A stretch of DNA of 64,000 nt from Vreelandella neptunia (GTDB lineage: Bacteria > Pseudomonadota > Gammaproteobacteria > Pseudomonadales > Halomonadaceae), in assembly GCF_022489065.1 (NCBI RefSeq), contig NZ_JAKVTW010000005.1, forward strand, positions 62,001 to 126,000, given 5' to 3'. The position numbers and the translations under genes were made by a program. The notes under the pieces are model-generated. The model searched no databases. It was not told the origin of the DNA and worked only from the letters and a program-made list of their open reading frames with translations. This document shows positions 46,057-54,741 of the stretch, in pieces (the first letter of the stretch is position 1; the number at the start of each line of letters is the position of its first letter).

Positions 46057-47061
46057 TTACCCGCCGAACAGGTCGCTAAAGCGCTGTTTGAGCTCGGCTT
46101 CTTGCGCTAATGTCTGCTCAATATCAACCGGCATCAGGGTAATGCTATCCCGCTCAGGGAAGCCTTCTGGCGGGGTAACGTCGTCACGGGCGGGCAGGTA
46201 GCCTTGTTGGCTGACCAATTCCTGGCCTTGTTGAGAGAGCACAAAATCGACAAACTTCTGTGCCGCATCCAGGTTGTCGGTGTCCTGCATAATCGCGACG
46301 GGTTCGGTAACCGCGCTTACGCCCTCTTCGGGAAATACAAACGCTACCGGTGAGCCTTTGACCGCTTCACGGATAGGCAAAAAATCCACCACGATGCCGT
46401 AAGGCTTGGTTCCAGCGGCGACCGCGTTGAATACACCGCCATTACCGCCCTGTGCTTCGGTGCGGTTTTCTTGAAGCGACTCGTAATATGCCATGCCAAG
46501 ATCAGGGTGGGCGCTAATCGCGGCCATGTGGATCAGCGCCGCACCGGAGTAGAGCGGGCTCGGCATGGTGACCATGCCTTCGTAGTCTGGCCCCAGCAGG
46601 TCTTGCCAGCTTTGCGGCTGATGCTCGGCGCCGGTGTTATAGACAATACCGGTGGTGATTAGCTTAGTGCCGTAGTAGTAGCCTTCCGGGTCATATAGCT
46701 CGGCGTCATAGCCGCTGCGCTCGTCGCTTAAATAAGACTGCAAATGCCCCTCCTGCTTGAGCGACTCCATGGTCATGCTGTCGGCAATCAGCAGCACATC
46801 GGGGTTACTCACCCCAGCAGAAAGCTCCGAGCGCAGGCGTGTCATTAGCTGCGTAGTGCCGTCGCGCACCCACTCAACTTCGATATCTGGATAGGCCGCT
46901 TGAAAGGCATCAACCGTCTGCTGGGCATCGCTGTTGGGCTGACTGGTGTAGAGCGTCAACGACTCGTTCGCAACAGCCTGAATAGAAAGGGAAAAACTGG
47001 CTGCCGCAACGGCTGTAGTCAGAGCAGAAACCGGAATAGATAGCAGGGGGCGCTTCAACAT
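46057..47061 (-). CDS. ABC transporter periplasmic binding protein (family 1, Fe/AEP/sugar-phosphate type)
   Basis: A 334-aa binding protein with a Sec signal ending near SIQAVANESL. Mature motifs include LTLYTSQPNSDAQQTVDAFQ, VSNPDVLLIAD and TTGIVYNTG, as in AfuA and AEP-binding proteins. No obvious tyrosine pair for ferric iron is placed in the usual way, so an organophosphate ligand is preferred. First gene of the minus-strand operon; the divergent DeoR gene shares its control region. Confidence 0.87.
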   Translation of the reverse strand: MLKRPLLSIPVSALTTAVAAASFSLSIQAVANESLTLYTSQPNSDAQQTVDAFQAAYPDIEVEWVRDGTTQLMTRLRSELSAGVSNPDVLLIADSMTMESLKQEGHLQSYLSDERSGYDAELYDPEGYYYGTKLITTGIVYNTGAEHQPQSWQDLLGPDYEGMVTMPSPLYSGAALIHMAAISAHPDLGMAYYESLQENRTEAQGGNGGVFNAVAAGTKPYGIVVDFLPIREAVKGSPVAFVFPEEGVSAVTEPVAIMQDTDNLDAAQKFVDFVLSQQGQELVSQQGYLPARDDVTPPEGFPERDSITLMPVDIEQTLAQEAELKQRFSDLFGG

Positions 47062-47128
47062 GGGTAAATCTCCAAGGAGTGAACCCCACCTAAGCTACTG
47101 TCATCTGCTTACAACAAAGTGACAGTAC

Positions 47129-47180
47129 GCTTTCGTTTAACATTATGCGGCTTTCGTTTGCCGCACTTTCTGCTTTCGTT
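47129..47180. promoter_or_regulatory. Three phased GCTTTCGTT repeats, candidate DeoR operator
   Basis: GCTTTCGTT occurs at 47129-47137, 47150-47158 and 47172-47180, spaced 21 and 22 bases, two helical turns. The repeats lie between the binding-protein gene and the DeoR gene. TTTCG-type direct repeats are known half-sites for DeoR/GlpR-like proteins, so this is probably where the adjacent regulator binds. Confidence 0.75.
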
Positions 47181-47195
47181 GTGCTGAGAGGGTCT

Positions 47196-47948
47196 ATGCG
47201 CCAGTTCGAACGTCGACAACAGCTTTTGCAGCGAATCCACTCTCAAGGGCGGCAATCGGTAGACAGCTTGGCAGGTGAGTTTGGTGTTTCTGTGCAAACC
47301 CTACGTGGGGATATTCGTCACCTAGCCGATAAAGGGTTGGTACTGCGCCGCCAAGGTGAGGTGCTGCCGTTTCCCGAGCAGGAGAACATCGGTTATGACC
47401 AGCGTCAGATCGTTAATGTGGCGGGTAAACGACAAATTGCAGCCCGGGCCGCATCCCTGGTGCAAGACCATCAGGCGCTGTTTTTAGGCACCGGAACGAC
47501 GGTTGAGCAACTGGCAGATGCGCTTAGCGACAAGCAAGGCCTGCATATCATGACCAATAACCTGCATGCGTTGATCAAGCTGTGCCAGCTGAAGTGCGAA
47601 TTAGTGGTGGCCGGTGGGCGAGTGCGTCGTCGTGACCAGGATGTGATTGGCGGCGATGCCTGGCGCTTTTTTCAACGCTACCGTGCTGATGTGGGGATTG
47701 TATCGGTGGGGGGGATGGATAGCCATGGACAGCTTTATGACTACAACGACGACGAAGTGATGGCCCGTGAAGCGCTGTTGGCTCACTCAAGTTACCGTGT
47801 GCTGGTGTTGGATAAAACCAAGTTTGACCTGCCGCTACGCTGCTCTGCGGGAAGGCTTAGTGATTACGATGCCGTGGTGACCGATGTGCCGCTGCCAGAC
47901 AAACTACGCAGCCCCTTGGCTGCTCAAGGCGTTCGGTTTATGGGTTAG
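47196..47948 (+). CDS. DeoR-family transcriptional regulator
   Basis: A 250-aa repressor with an N-terminal DeoR helix-turn-helix (RQQLLQRIHSQGRQSVDSLA, then EFGVSVQTLRGDIRHLADKG) and the sugar-phosphate-isomerase-like sensor domain (LFLGTGTTVEQLADAL; VVAGGRVRRRDQDVIGGDA; VSVGGMDSHGQLYDYNDDEV). I chose the ATG at 47196; an ATG at 47145 lies among the operator repeats. Members usually respond to phosphorylated sugars, which agrees with the divergent importer and phosphatase genes. Confidence 0.9.
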   Translation: MRQFERRQQLLQRIHSQGRQSVDSLAGEFGVSVQTLRGDIRHLADKGLVLRRQGEVLPFPEQENIGYDQRQIVNVAGKRQIAARAASLVQDHQALFLGTGTTVEQLADALSDKQGLHIMTNNLHALIKLCQLKCELVVAGGRVRRRDQDVIGGDAWRFFQRYRADVGIVSVGGMDSHGQLYDYNDDEVMAREALLAHSSYRVLVLDKTKFDLPLRCSAGRLSDYDAVVTDVPLPDKLRSPLAAQGVRFMG

Positions 47949-48009
47949 GACGAACGCTAACTGTGCCAGTATGGGGCAAACGAAGGCGTGCAAAAGAGGA
48001 GCGATATAA

Positions 48010-48585
48010 ATGCTAGACAACCTAAGCCATAGTGCCCTGGCTGGTCAGCTCTGTGGCTTGGTGGCTCTGGTGATATGCGTAGTGGCCTTTGCCAGCAAAA
48101 ACGATGATCGCCTATTGGTGTTACTGATTTCTGCCAATGTGGCGTTTGCGCTGCAATTTGTCTTTTTCGAGAGCTGGACAGCGGCTGCGCTAACGGTGCT
48201 TGTGATAGTAAGGATTGTATTGGCTCGCCGTTACCTGGGAAGTAAAGCTTTGATGGCGGGTGTCTTGCTGGCCAGCGGTATCGCCGCCGCCTTCACATGG
48301 CAAAGCTGGGTGGATATGCTGCCGCTGGCGGCCATGGTGCTGGGAACCGTTGGCATGTTTTTAATGCGCGGCATTGCCATGCGGGTTTTTCTGGGGCTGG
48401 CTGCCTTTGCCTGGATGCTCAACAACCTGCTAATTGGCACGATCGGCGGTACGCTTGCGGAAGGTCTGATTGTGGTCACCAATATCATCACAATCATTCG
48501 CTTAGTGCGAGCCAGACGAAAATATCCTGACGTTTTTGAGGGGGTAGAAGAGCCTGGTGCTATCACCAAAGACGGTCAGGACTAA
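48010..48585 (+). CDS. YgjV-family inner membrane protein
   Basis: A 191-aa membrane protein with about six helices, matching the Imp-YgjV family (start LSHSALAGQLCGLVALVICV and the repeated hydrophobic segments through FLGLAAFAWMLNNLLIGTIG; C-terminal TNIITIIRLVRARRK). GAGGAG precedes the start. No known function. It follows the DeoR gene at 61 bases; whether it belongs to that regulon is unclear. Confidence 0.82.
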   Translation: MLDNLSHSALAGQLCGLVALVICVVAFASKNDDRLLVLLISANVAFALQFVFFESWTAAALTVLVIVRIVLARRYLGSKALMAGVLLASGIAAAFTWQSWVDMLPLAAMVLGTVGMFLMRGIAMRVFLGLAAFAWMLNNLLIGTIGGTLAEGLIVVTNIITIIRLVRARRKYPDVFEGVEEPGAITKDGQD

Positions 48586-48684
48586 CCCATTAGCTCTTTG
48601 CATCCTGCGTTAACAGCGAGCGTACCTGCTATGCTGGAAGACTGATGTTAAACAGCTGATTTTGAAAAAAGGAGGTAAGAGACC

Positions 48685-48951
48685 ATGGCAGGTGGATGGG
48701 CAAAAGATGGCGCCGAGCAAGAGCAGATGGAAAGTACTCTGGACGACGCGGTGCGGCGTGCGCGTAGCCAACTGCCTCGTGGCGAAAGTCTTGAGACTTG
48801 TGAGGAGTGTGGCGACCCCATTCCCGAGGCGCGTCGCAAGGCTATTCCCGGTGTGCGCCTCTGTGTGGCGTGTCAGGAAGAGCAAGATAAGACACAGTCC
48901 GCTTTTAGCGGCTATAACCGCCGGGGCAGCAAAGACAGCCAGCTGCGTTGA
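48685..48951 (+). CDS. DksA/TraR-family C4 zinc-finger protein (YbiI-like)
   Basis: An 88-aa protein with four cysteines in a C4 zinc finger, CEECGDPIPEARR followed by CVACQEEQD. It matches small TraR/YbiI proteins, which lack the long coiled coil of DksA. AAAGGAGGT nine bases before the ATG is an excellent ribosome site. Some relatives bind RNA polymerase; that role is not shown here. Confidence 0.87.
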   Translation: MAGGWAKDGAEQEQMESTLDDAVRRARSQLPRGESLETCEECGDPIPEARRKAIPGVRLCVACQEEQDKTQSAFSGYNRRGSKDSQLR

Positions 48952-48997
48952 GCGTATCTCACTAAACAGAATGGGTAATACATAGATCTGTCTGCGT

Positions 48998-49282
48998 TTA
49001 AGCGTCGTGATCCGTATCCGGCAGGCGCTTGAAATAGATATAGCGATGTAAGCGAATAGTGGGGCGTAGAAGCAACTGTCCACTACCAATCAAAAATAAC
49101 CAAACACCTAAAGTTTTCAGACTGCCCTCGTAAAAAAAACAGATACTGCCGAATGTAAACCAAAGGCCCAATAAAAAATCATTGAGGATGCTCAACACCT
49201 CATAGCGTTGATGTACCACTAGCTCTTTGTGGCCTACGGTAAACGTCCAATCGCGGGTTTGTGGGTTCTGCTCGCGCCGCAT
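48998..49282 (-). CDS. YrhK-like small membrane protein
   Basis: A 94-aa protein with two transmembrane segments (SILNDFLLGLWFTFGSICFF and TLGVWLFLIGSGQLLL) between charged ends. The block HKELVVHQRYEVLSILNDF is typical of the YrhK domain. The start is followed upstream by GGAGGCGG, a good ribosome site. Function unknown. Confidence 0.72.
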   Translation of the reverse strand: MRREQNPQTRDWTFTVGHKELVVHQRYEVLSILNDFLLGLWFTFGSICFFYEGSLKTLGVWLFLIGSGQLLLRPTIRLHRYIYFKRLPDTDHDA

Positions 49283-49477
49283 TCACCGCCTCCCTGTGTA
49301 ACTATTGTTTGAAAAATGTGTTGGTAAGTTATCGTTTAATATTTAAAGCAATATTGATTCTAACTAAACGTTAGTGTGGCACACTATCCTTACAGGCAAA
49401 GGGAAAACTGGCTTTTTATTATTGATTAATGCTGCGTGAAGGTTATTAGTAATGGAGTAAGCAGTTGAGGGAGCGTA

Positions 49478-50735
49478 ATGGTCAAGGATGCACTGCTGAA
49501 AGCTGTCGAGGATGAGTTGGATGGCGCACATTGCCGGTTACGCTTTGCTGATGACGTTGAAGCGCGGTTCGAAGCAGATACCCAGCGTCAGCGCAGCCGT
49601 AATATGGTGTTGGCGGGGGTAATCTCAGCGATTATCTATTGCCTCTTTTTAGTCAATGACTATAGCTTTCGTCCTGAGGCCTTTGCTACCGCCGTTCAAT
49701 TGCGCATGGGGGTAATGCTTCCCTTTGGTTTGCCAATCTTATGGTGGGTGTATCGTGGTGTATCGTGGTGTATCGCCGGTGCTGCGTGAAACAATGATGG
49801 CGAGTACCGTGATCGTAGCCACGCTGGTTTCTTGTCTTATTTTTACTAAATCGGTAGCGCCCTACTCCTATTTAGATGTTTTTTCGTTTGGATTGATTTT
49901 GTTGGTGGGTAACATTGTTTACTCACTACGGTTCAGCTATGCCTGTGTATCCTCCGCGGCGAGCATAGTCATCATCTTGGCCTTTGTGTTGCCTTATGAG
50001 CCAATGCCCGTTGAAGCTAAGCGGTTGGCGATCTTTACGATTATCGCGATGGGGATTTTTAGCCTTGTCGCGAACTACCGTTTCGAGCTCAGTGAGCGAA
50101 CCTCTTACTTGCATGTACTGAAAGAGAAAATTCGTGCTGGCTACTACTTAAAAGATAACCAAAAGCTATCTCAGTTATCGATCACCGACCCATTAACTAA
50201 CCTCGCCAATCGTCGTCAGTTCGATACGGTGTTACCTGTGCGGTGGAATGAGGCCATCGATAAAGGGACGTATATGGGGCTGATGGTGATCGATATCGAT
50301 CATTTTAAAGCTTACAACGACTTTTATGGGCACCCTCAAGGAGACATTTGCTTACAGCAGGTGGCCAAGGCCATGCACGATAATAGCCGCGACGCCGATT
50401 TAGTGGTGCGCCTTGGCGGTGAAGAGTTTGTGGTGCTAATGGTGAATGCCTCGATCGAGGCGACAGACGTAGCCGCAGAACGTATCCGCGCTAGTGTAGA
50501 GGCCTTACGCATACCTAATTCCGGTGTCTCCCACCAGGCCTATATTACCGTTAGCGTTGGTGTGGCCGTACTTTGCCCAACCGATGGGCTTACCCCTACC
50601 GACTTATTATCGACGGCTGATCGAGCGCTTTATGAAGCCAAGCGGCAGGGGCGCAACGTCATTCGTGTGGCTAACTTGGCTGGCTCGTCATCCGACGATG
50701 GCGCTGCTGGTGACTTAGATAGATTAAGCCGATAG
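49478..50735 (+). pseudogene. Membrane diguanylate cyclase broken by a 10-bp tandem duplication
   Basis: Two overlapping frames make one GGDEF protein. The first, from the ATG at 49478, ends at about 49789; the second holds the rest, to 50735. Both read VYRGVS at the junction, in the repeated GGTGTATCGT block at 49747-49775. Removing one 10-bp unit gives a continuous 415-aa protein: cytoplasmic start, about six membrane helices, then a GGDEF domain (LSQLSITDPLTNLANRRQFD, motif RLGGEEF, C-terminal ADRALYEAKRQGRN). The GGDEF part alone could still be translated from an internal start. Sequencing error is not excluded. Confidence 0.85.
49747..49775 (+). repeat. 10-bp tandem repeat GGTGTATCGT, 2.9 copies
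   Basis: Two perfect copies (49747-49756, 49757-49766) and a third matching nine bases (49767-49775). The extra copy shifts the frame of the GGDEF gene by one. Such a repeat can lose or gain a unit by replication slippage. Confidence 0.92.
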
Positions 50736-51147
50736 CACCGATGAGCAGCGCCATGGCTACATAGCGCGAAGCATCTAACGGGCGGACTGCATTGCTTAAC
50801 CAGCCGAAATGATCAATCAGTAGGCTCATCAACAGTTGGCCAGAAATGACCGCTACCGTGGCAGCCGCGGTGCCTACTCGGGGTACGGCAAACACAATTG
50901 CCAACATGTAGACCACGCCAAACAGCGCGCCGGTTAGCTGCCATTTGGGTACGCTGAAGAGCGTCGCTTGCTGTGCTGGCTCAAAAAAGAACATCAATAA
51001 AAAGGTTAGGACGGCGCCAATAACAAAGGTCAGCCAAGAACTCTCGATTACGCCTGCTTTTGCACCCAAACGGCCATTGATGGAGGACTGAGCTGCCAGT
51101 ACCGCACCGCCGACGAGCAGTAAGATAAAGATAAGAGGGAGTAGCAT
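50671..51147 (-). CDS. YdcZ/DUF606-family small membrane transporter (subunit 1)
   Basis: A 158-aa protein with five hydrophobic segments, half the size of usual drug/metabolite transporters. Marks include AAQSSINGRLGAKAGVIESS near the start and the mid-protein VGTAAATVAVISGQLLMSLL with IDHFGWL. AAGGAG precedes the start. It follows the related gene at 51174-51602 by 26 bases, and its 3' end overlaps the convergent GGDEF gene by 65 bases. The pair may act as a heterodimer. Confidence 0.85.
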   Translation of the reverse strand: MLLPLIFILLLVGGAVLAAQSSINGRLGAKAGVIESSWLTFVIGAVLTFLLMFFFEPAQQATLFSVPKWQLTGALFGVVYMLAIVFAVPRVGTAAATVAVISGQLLMSLLIDHFGWLSNAVRPLDASRYVAMALLIGAIGLIYLSHQQRHRRMTSQPS

Positions 51148-51173
51148 GGTTTAGCTCCTTAATACGTTAGCCG

Positions 51174-51602
51174 TTACATTAACCACAGGGCGGTAAGAAT
51201 CATCGCCAAGGCGCCAATACGGTAGCCGTCGACTTTACGCTGTTCGCTTCCCAGCCAGCCAAAGTGGTCGATAGCGACGCTGGCCGCGACTTGGCCGCAC
51301 AAGATGCCCACCATTGTCATACCCACTCCCACCAACGGTGTCGCAAGTGTTAACACAATGACGTAGATCGGGCCTAAGATGCCGCCCGTCAGTAGCCAGC
51401 GAGGCTGCTTAAAAAGGGCTCCCAGCTGTCGCTTAGGCACAAACACCAGTGCTAGCGAGAGCAGTAGCGCACCCACCATAAAAATCGACAAGGTGGCCGA
51501 TAAGTGCCCAACCTGCTCGCCAAGCGGGCCTAGCAAGCCGGCTTCGACCGATAGCCCCATCCCGGCGATTAGCACGCCGAGCAGAATAAGTGCATGACGC
51601 AT
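51174..51602 (-). CDS. YdcZ/DUF606-family small membrane transporter (subunit 2)
   Basis: A 142-aa membrane protein with five hydrophobic segments, homologous to the next gene (shared VGMTMVGILCGQVAASVAID followed by HFGWLG). GGAG lies near the start. It is the first gene of the pair and diverges from a LysR gene. Substrate unknown. Confidence 0.84.
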   Translation of the reverse strand: MRHALILLGVLIAGMGLSVEAGLLGPLGEQVGHLSATLSIFMVGALLLSLALVFVPKRQLGALFKQPRWLLTGGILGPIYVIVLTLATPLVGVGMTMVGILCGQVAASVAIDHFGWLGSEQRKVDGYRIGALAMILTALWLM

Positions 51603-51691
51603 AGGTGGCTCCGCTAAGTAAAAGAAGCGCGTACTTTAGAGAGTTAGTGTTATTGCTACAATGCGTCAAAACAGCAAAGGACTATTGCATT

Positions 51692-52624
51692 TTGGACAAC
51701 TCACTTCGCCTGTTAGCGTTACGCCTTTTTGTGCGAGTGGCCTCAAGTGGCAGCTTTGCTGACGCCGCTCGCTACTTTGATTTACCGGCCTCTTCGGTCT
51801 CGCGGCATATTGCAGGGTTGGAGCGTTCGCTAGGCCAGCGGTTGCTCTATCGCCATACGCGAGCGGTAAGGCTGACCGATGCTGGTGAGCGCTACTATCG
51901 CGATATTCACCGTGTGCTTGAAAATCTGGATTTAGCTAACGAGCAGGTAATCAGCGGCGCTAAGCAACCCCAGGGATTGTTGCGTCTTAATGCACCTGTA
52001 GCATTTGGGCGTCGGCATATCGCGCCTTTATTGGCTAGTTTTCAGCAGGCAAACCCGGCCGTGGAAGTAGAGCTAACGTTGAGCGATGCCTTTATCGACC
52101 CGGTACAAGAAGGCGCCGATGTCGTAATACGTGTGGGATCGCTGGGGGATTCAAGCCTGGTGGCCCGGCAACTGGCAACCCAGCGCTTTGTCGCTTGCGC
52201 TTCCCCCGCGTATTTAACGCGGCGCGGCGAGCCCCACCATCCTGAACAATTGAGTGACCATAACTGCTTAGTCTATAAAGGGACACGCGGCGTTCAGCCT
52301 TGGTATTTCCAGGCGTCTGGTGATCTTCAAGCGCAGCGTTATTCGGTAAAAGGCAATTTGCATAGCAACAATGCCGAGAGCCTTGTGGAAGCCGCTCTGC
52401 AAGGACAAGGTATTGTGCTATTCCCCACATGGTTGCTATTCGATGCGCTGCGCGATGGCGGCCTAACGCCCATTCTAGAAACCTATGAAGCCCTAGGTGA
52501 AGCGACGCGAGAAGGGATTCATGCTATATACCCCGAAAACCGCCTGCGCTCGCAGAAAGTGGCCGCCTTTTTAGAGTATTTGTTCGCGGTGATTGGCGAA
52601 CGACCCTATTGGGATCACCATTAA
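51692..52624 (+). CDS. LysR-family transcriptional regulator
   Basis: A 310-aa LysR regulator: helix-turn-helix LRLFVRVASSGSFADAARYF with LPASSVSRHIAGLERSLGQR, then an effector domain (RLNAPVAFGRRHIAPLLASF). I propose a TTG start at 51692 with AAAGGA ten bases upstream: the open frame continues to 51605, but that leaves no room for a promoter facing the divergent gene at 51602, and the extra residues do not look like LysR. It probably controls the divergent YdcZ-type transporter pair. Confidence 0.85.
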   Translation: MDNSLRLLALRLFVRVASSGSFADAARYFDLPASSVSRHIAGLERSLGQRLLYRHTRAVRLTDAGERYYRDIHRVLENLDLANEQVISGAKQPQGLLRLNAPVAFGRRHIAPLLASFQQANPAVEVELTLSDAFIDPVQEGADVVIRVGSLGDSSLVARQLATQRFVACASPAYLTRRGEPHHPEQLSDHNCLVYKGTRGVQPWYFQASGDLQAQRYSVKGNLHSNNAESLVEAALQGQGIVLFPTWLLFDALRDGGLTPILETYEALGEATREGIHAIYPENRLRSQKVAAFLEYLFAVIGERPYWDHH

Positions 52625-52711
52625 TAGCGATGTCGATAGTCCCCTTATTAACTTTTAAACGTTACTCTCTGATAATAAATGTCTTAAAGCCCCCTATTCG
52701 GGCCTGCATAT

Positions 52712-54001
52712 ATGCAACGTTTTGGTGAGGATTGGCCTGTGGAGATTGATCAACATTACCGCGCGCTCAGCGTCGACACGCTATCCCAACGGCTTGGGGG
52801 TGTTGAAGCGGTGGCTAGTCGAGTGGGCGGTTACCCCACTAGCTGGGGCATTCGCGAGGTGGGTGACGGCAACCTCAACCTAGTGTTTATCGTCTCGGGT
52901 GACGTAGGCAGTGTCGTGGTTAAGCAGGCGCTTCCCTATGTACGCATGGTAGGCGAAAGCTGGCCGCTACCGATTTATCGCGCCCACTTTGAATACTATG
53001 CGCTGGTGCGCCAAGCCAAGCGGGCTCCAGGTATTGCCCCTGAGGTGTACCACTTCGACAAACCCCAGGCGCTGTTTGTGATGGAGTACCTTCACCCGCA
53101 CACGATTTTGCGCCGCAAGTTAATCAACGGTGAGCGAGTTGCCCAGCTTGGCGAAACCATCGGCCAATTCTGCGCACGCACCGCATTTCGTGGCTCGGAG
53201 CTTTCGCTGAGCAGCCCAGAAAAAAAAGCGGACGTAGGATTGTTCTCAGGCAATGTGGCGATTCCTGCTATCACCGAGTCGTTGGTGTTTACCGACCCCT
53301 ATTACGGCGCCGAAATGAACCACCACACCCCGGAACTTTCACCGGTGGTGGACGAACTGCGCCGCAATGCGCGCCTAAAAGCCAAAGTTCAGCGACTGTT
53401 GATGAAGTTCACCTCGAACACCGAAACCATGCTGCATGGTGATCTTCACTCCGGCTCGATTATGGCCACGGATACTGACGTGCGCGTGATTGACCCTGAG
53501 TTCTCCCAATACGGCCCAATGGCCTTTGACTTGGGCATGGCGGTGGCCAACTTCCTGATGGCCTACTTTAGCCAGCCTGCCCACCGCTCGGAAGATGAGC
53601 TTGAAACGTATCAGACGTGGATTTTAAGCGTTATTGAAGCGTGCTTTAGCAGCTTCGATGCCGAGTTCCGCCACCTGTGGCAAACCGAGCGCAGCGGCAT
53701 TCTGTACCCGAAAGCCTTGTTTGAAGAGCAGGGCAATAGCGCTGACGACGCCTGCGATGCGCTGCTGGATGAGATCCGCCTAGATGCGCTGGCTTACTGC
53801 GGCATCGAAATGCATCGCCGTGTTTTATCACTGGCCCACAACGCCGACTTCGAAGAGATTAAAGACACCGCGCTGCGCGCCAAGCTTGAAGCGCGCAATG
53901 TGCTGATGGGCCAAGCGCTGATTATGGAGCCGGAGGCTTATAGCAATCTTACTGCTCTAACGGATCTCGCCAAGGCTTATAACCAGCAAGAGGTATTGTA
54001 A
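52712..54001 (+). CDS. mtnK: 5-methylthioribose kinase
   Basis: A 429-aa aminoglycoside-kinase-fold enzyme that phosphorylates methylthioribose for methionine salvage. Motifs: REVGDGNLNLVFIVSGD (nucleotide loop), VKQALPYVRMVGESWPL, catalytic LHGDLHSGSIMA and VIDPEFSQYGPMAFDLGM for magnesium. The ATG at 52712 lacks a ribosome site; a GTG at 52739 has GAGG upstream and may be the true start. It converges on mtnD. Confidence 0.93.
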   Translation: MQRFGEDWPVEIDQHYRALSVDTLSQRLGGVEAVASRVGGYPTSWGIREVGDGNLNLVFIVSGDVGSVVVKQALPYVRMVGESWPLPIYRAHFEYYALVRQAKRAPGIAPEVYHFDKPQALFVMEYLHPHTILRRKLINGERVAQLGETIGQFCARTAFRGSELSLSSPEKKADVGLFSGNVAIPAITESLVFTDPYYGAEMNHHTPELSPVVDELRRNARLKAKVQRLLMKFTSNTETMLHGDLHSGSIMATDTDVRVIDPEFSQYGPMAFDLGMAVANFLMAYFSQPAHRSEDELETYQTWILSVIEACFSSFDAEFRHLWQTERSGILYPKALFEEQGNSADDACDALLDEIRLDALAYCGIEMHRRVLSLAHNADFEEIKDTALRAKLEARNVLMGQALIMEPEAYSNLTALTDLAKAYNQQEVL

Positions 54002-54016
54002 GCGCTTTACCCGCGC

Positions 54017-54032
54017 GGCGGCGCCAGCCGCC
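54017..54032. other. GC-rich hairpin between mtnK and mtnD
   Basis: GGCGGC-GCCA-GCCGCC, a perfect six-base stem, in a 156-bp GC-rich gap between convergent genes. A second hairpin (CGGTGC/GCACCG) follows at about 54062-54083. Neither has a T-run; they may still slow polymerase or protect transcript ends. Confidence 0.4.
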
Positions 54033-54157
54033 TGGATGATGCCACCGCGACTTATCAAGCCTCGGTGCTAACTTCGGCACCGCTAGCGCGCTGCTTCCGC
54101 GGGTGCGCTGACGCTTACGCCGCACTACAACTGCCTTTTATCTTTACTCCTCAGCGC

Positions 54158-54706
54158 TTATAACTGATCCAAACGATCAAACTTCCCTGCGATATCGCTT
54201 TCAGTCCAGTGGGGTATCCAGCCTTCTACATTATCGAAGAAGCGCAGCGCGGTGAATTCCGGTGCTGGCCCCATATCGAACCAGTGGGGCGTGTTGGCAG
54301 GCACGCTGATCAGGTCATTGCGAGAACACAGCACCTGATACACCTTGTCATCGATGTGCAGGCAGAATAGCCCCTGGCCTTTAACGAAGAAACGCACTTC
54401 ATCTTCGTGATGGCGATGCTCGTTTAAGAATTTCTGCCGCATGGCGTCTTTGTCTGGGTGCGTGGGCACCATGTGCAGCACATCCACGGTCTGATAGCCG
54501 CCCTTAGCTTTGACCCTGTCGATATCTTCCTGGTACAGCGCCAAAATATCTTCCTGGGTGGCATCATCAGCAATCTCGCCCGGTGCTGCCCAGCGCTCAA
54601 AAAGCACGCCCACCTTGTTTAGCTCAGCGGTAATTTGCTCGCTGTCAGTGGTGTCGATTATGGAATCATTTGGGTTCTGATCAGCAAATACTTTTAGTTG
54701 CGACAT
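54158..54706 (-). CDS. mtnD: Acireductone dioxygenase
   Basis: A 182-aa cupin that oxidises acireductone to the keto acid precursor of methionine plus formate when iron-bound. Metal ligands are H97, H99, E103 (in EHRHHEDEVRF) and H141 (NTPHWF). The ATG at 54706 has AAGGAG upstream; a start two codons earlier does not. Last gene of the mtnB-mtnC-mtnD operon. Formate released here could feed the FdhABC enzyme encoded elsewhere in the window. Confidence 0.95.
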   Translation of the reverse strand: MSQLKVFADQNPNDSIIDTTDSEQITAELNKVGVLFERWAAPGEIADDATQEDILALYQEDIDRVKAKGGYQTVDVLHMVPTHPDKDAMRQKFLNEHRHHEDEVRFFVKGQGLFCLHIDDKVYQVLCSRNDLISVPANTPHWFDMGPAPEFTALRFFDNVEGWIPHWTESDIAGKFDRLDQL

Positions 54707-54741
54707 TAACAACTCTCCTTAAAGGTGGCGTGCCATCAACG

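Noticed and set aside
43263..47061. Ferric-iron importer (FbpABC)
   Set aside because: The architecture fits, but the neighbouring phosphatase, hydrolase and DeoR regulator argue for an organic phosphorylated ligand; kept as an alternative only.
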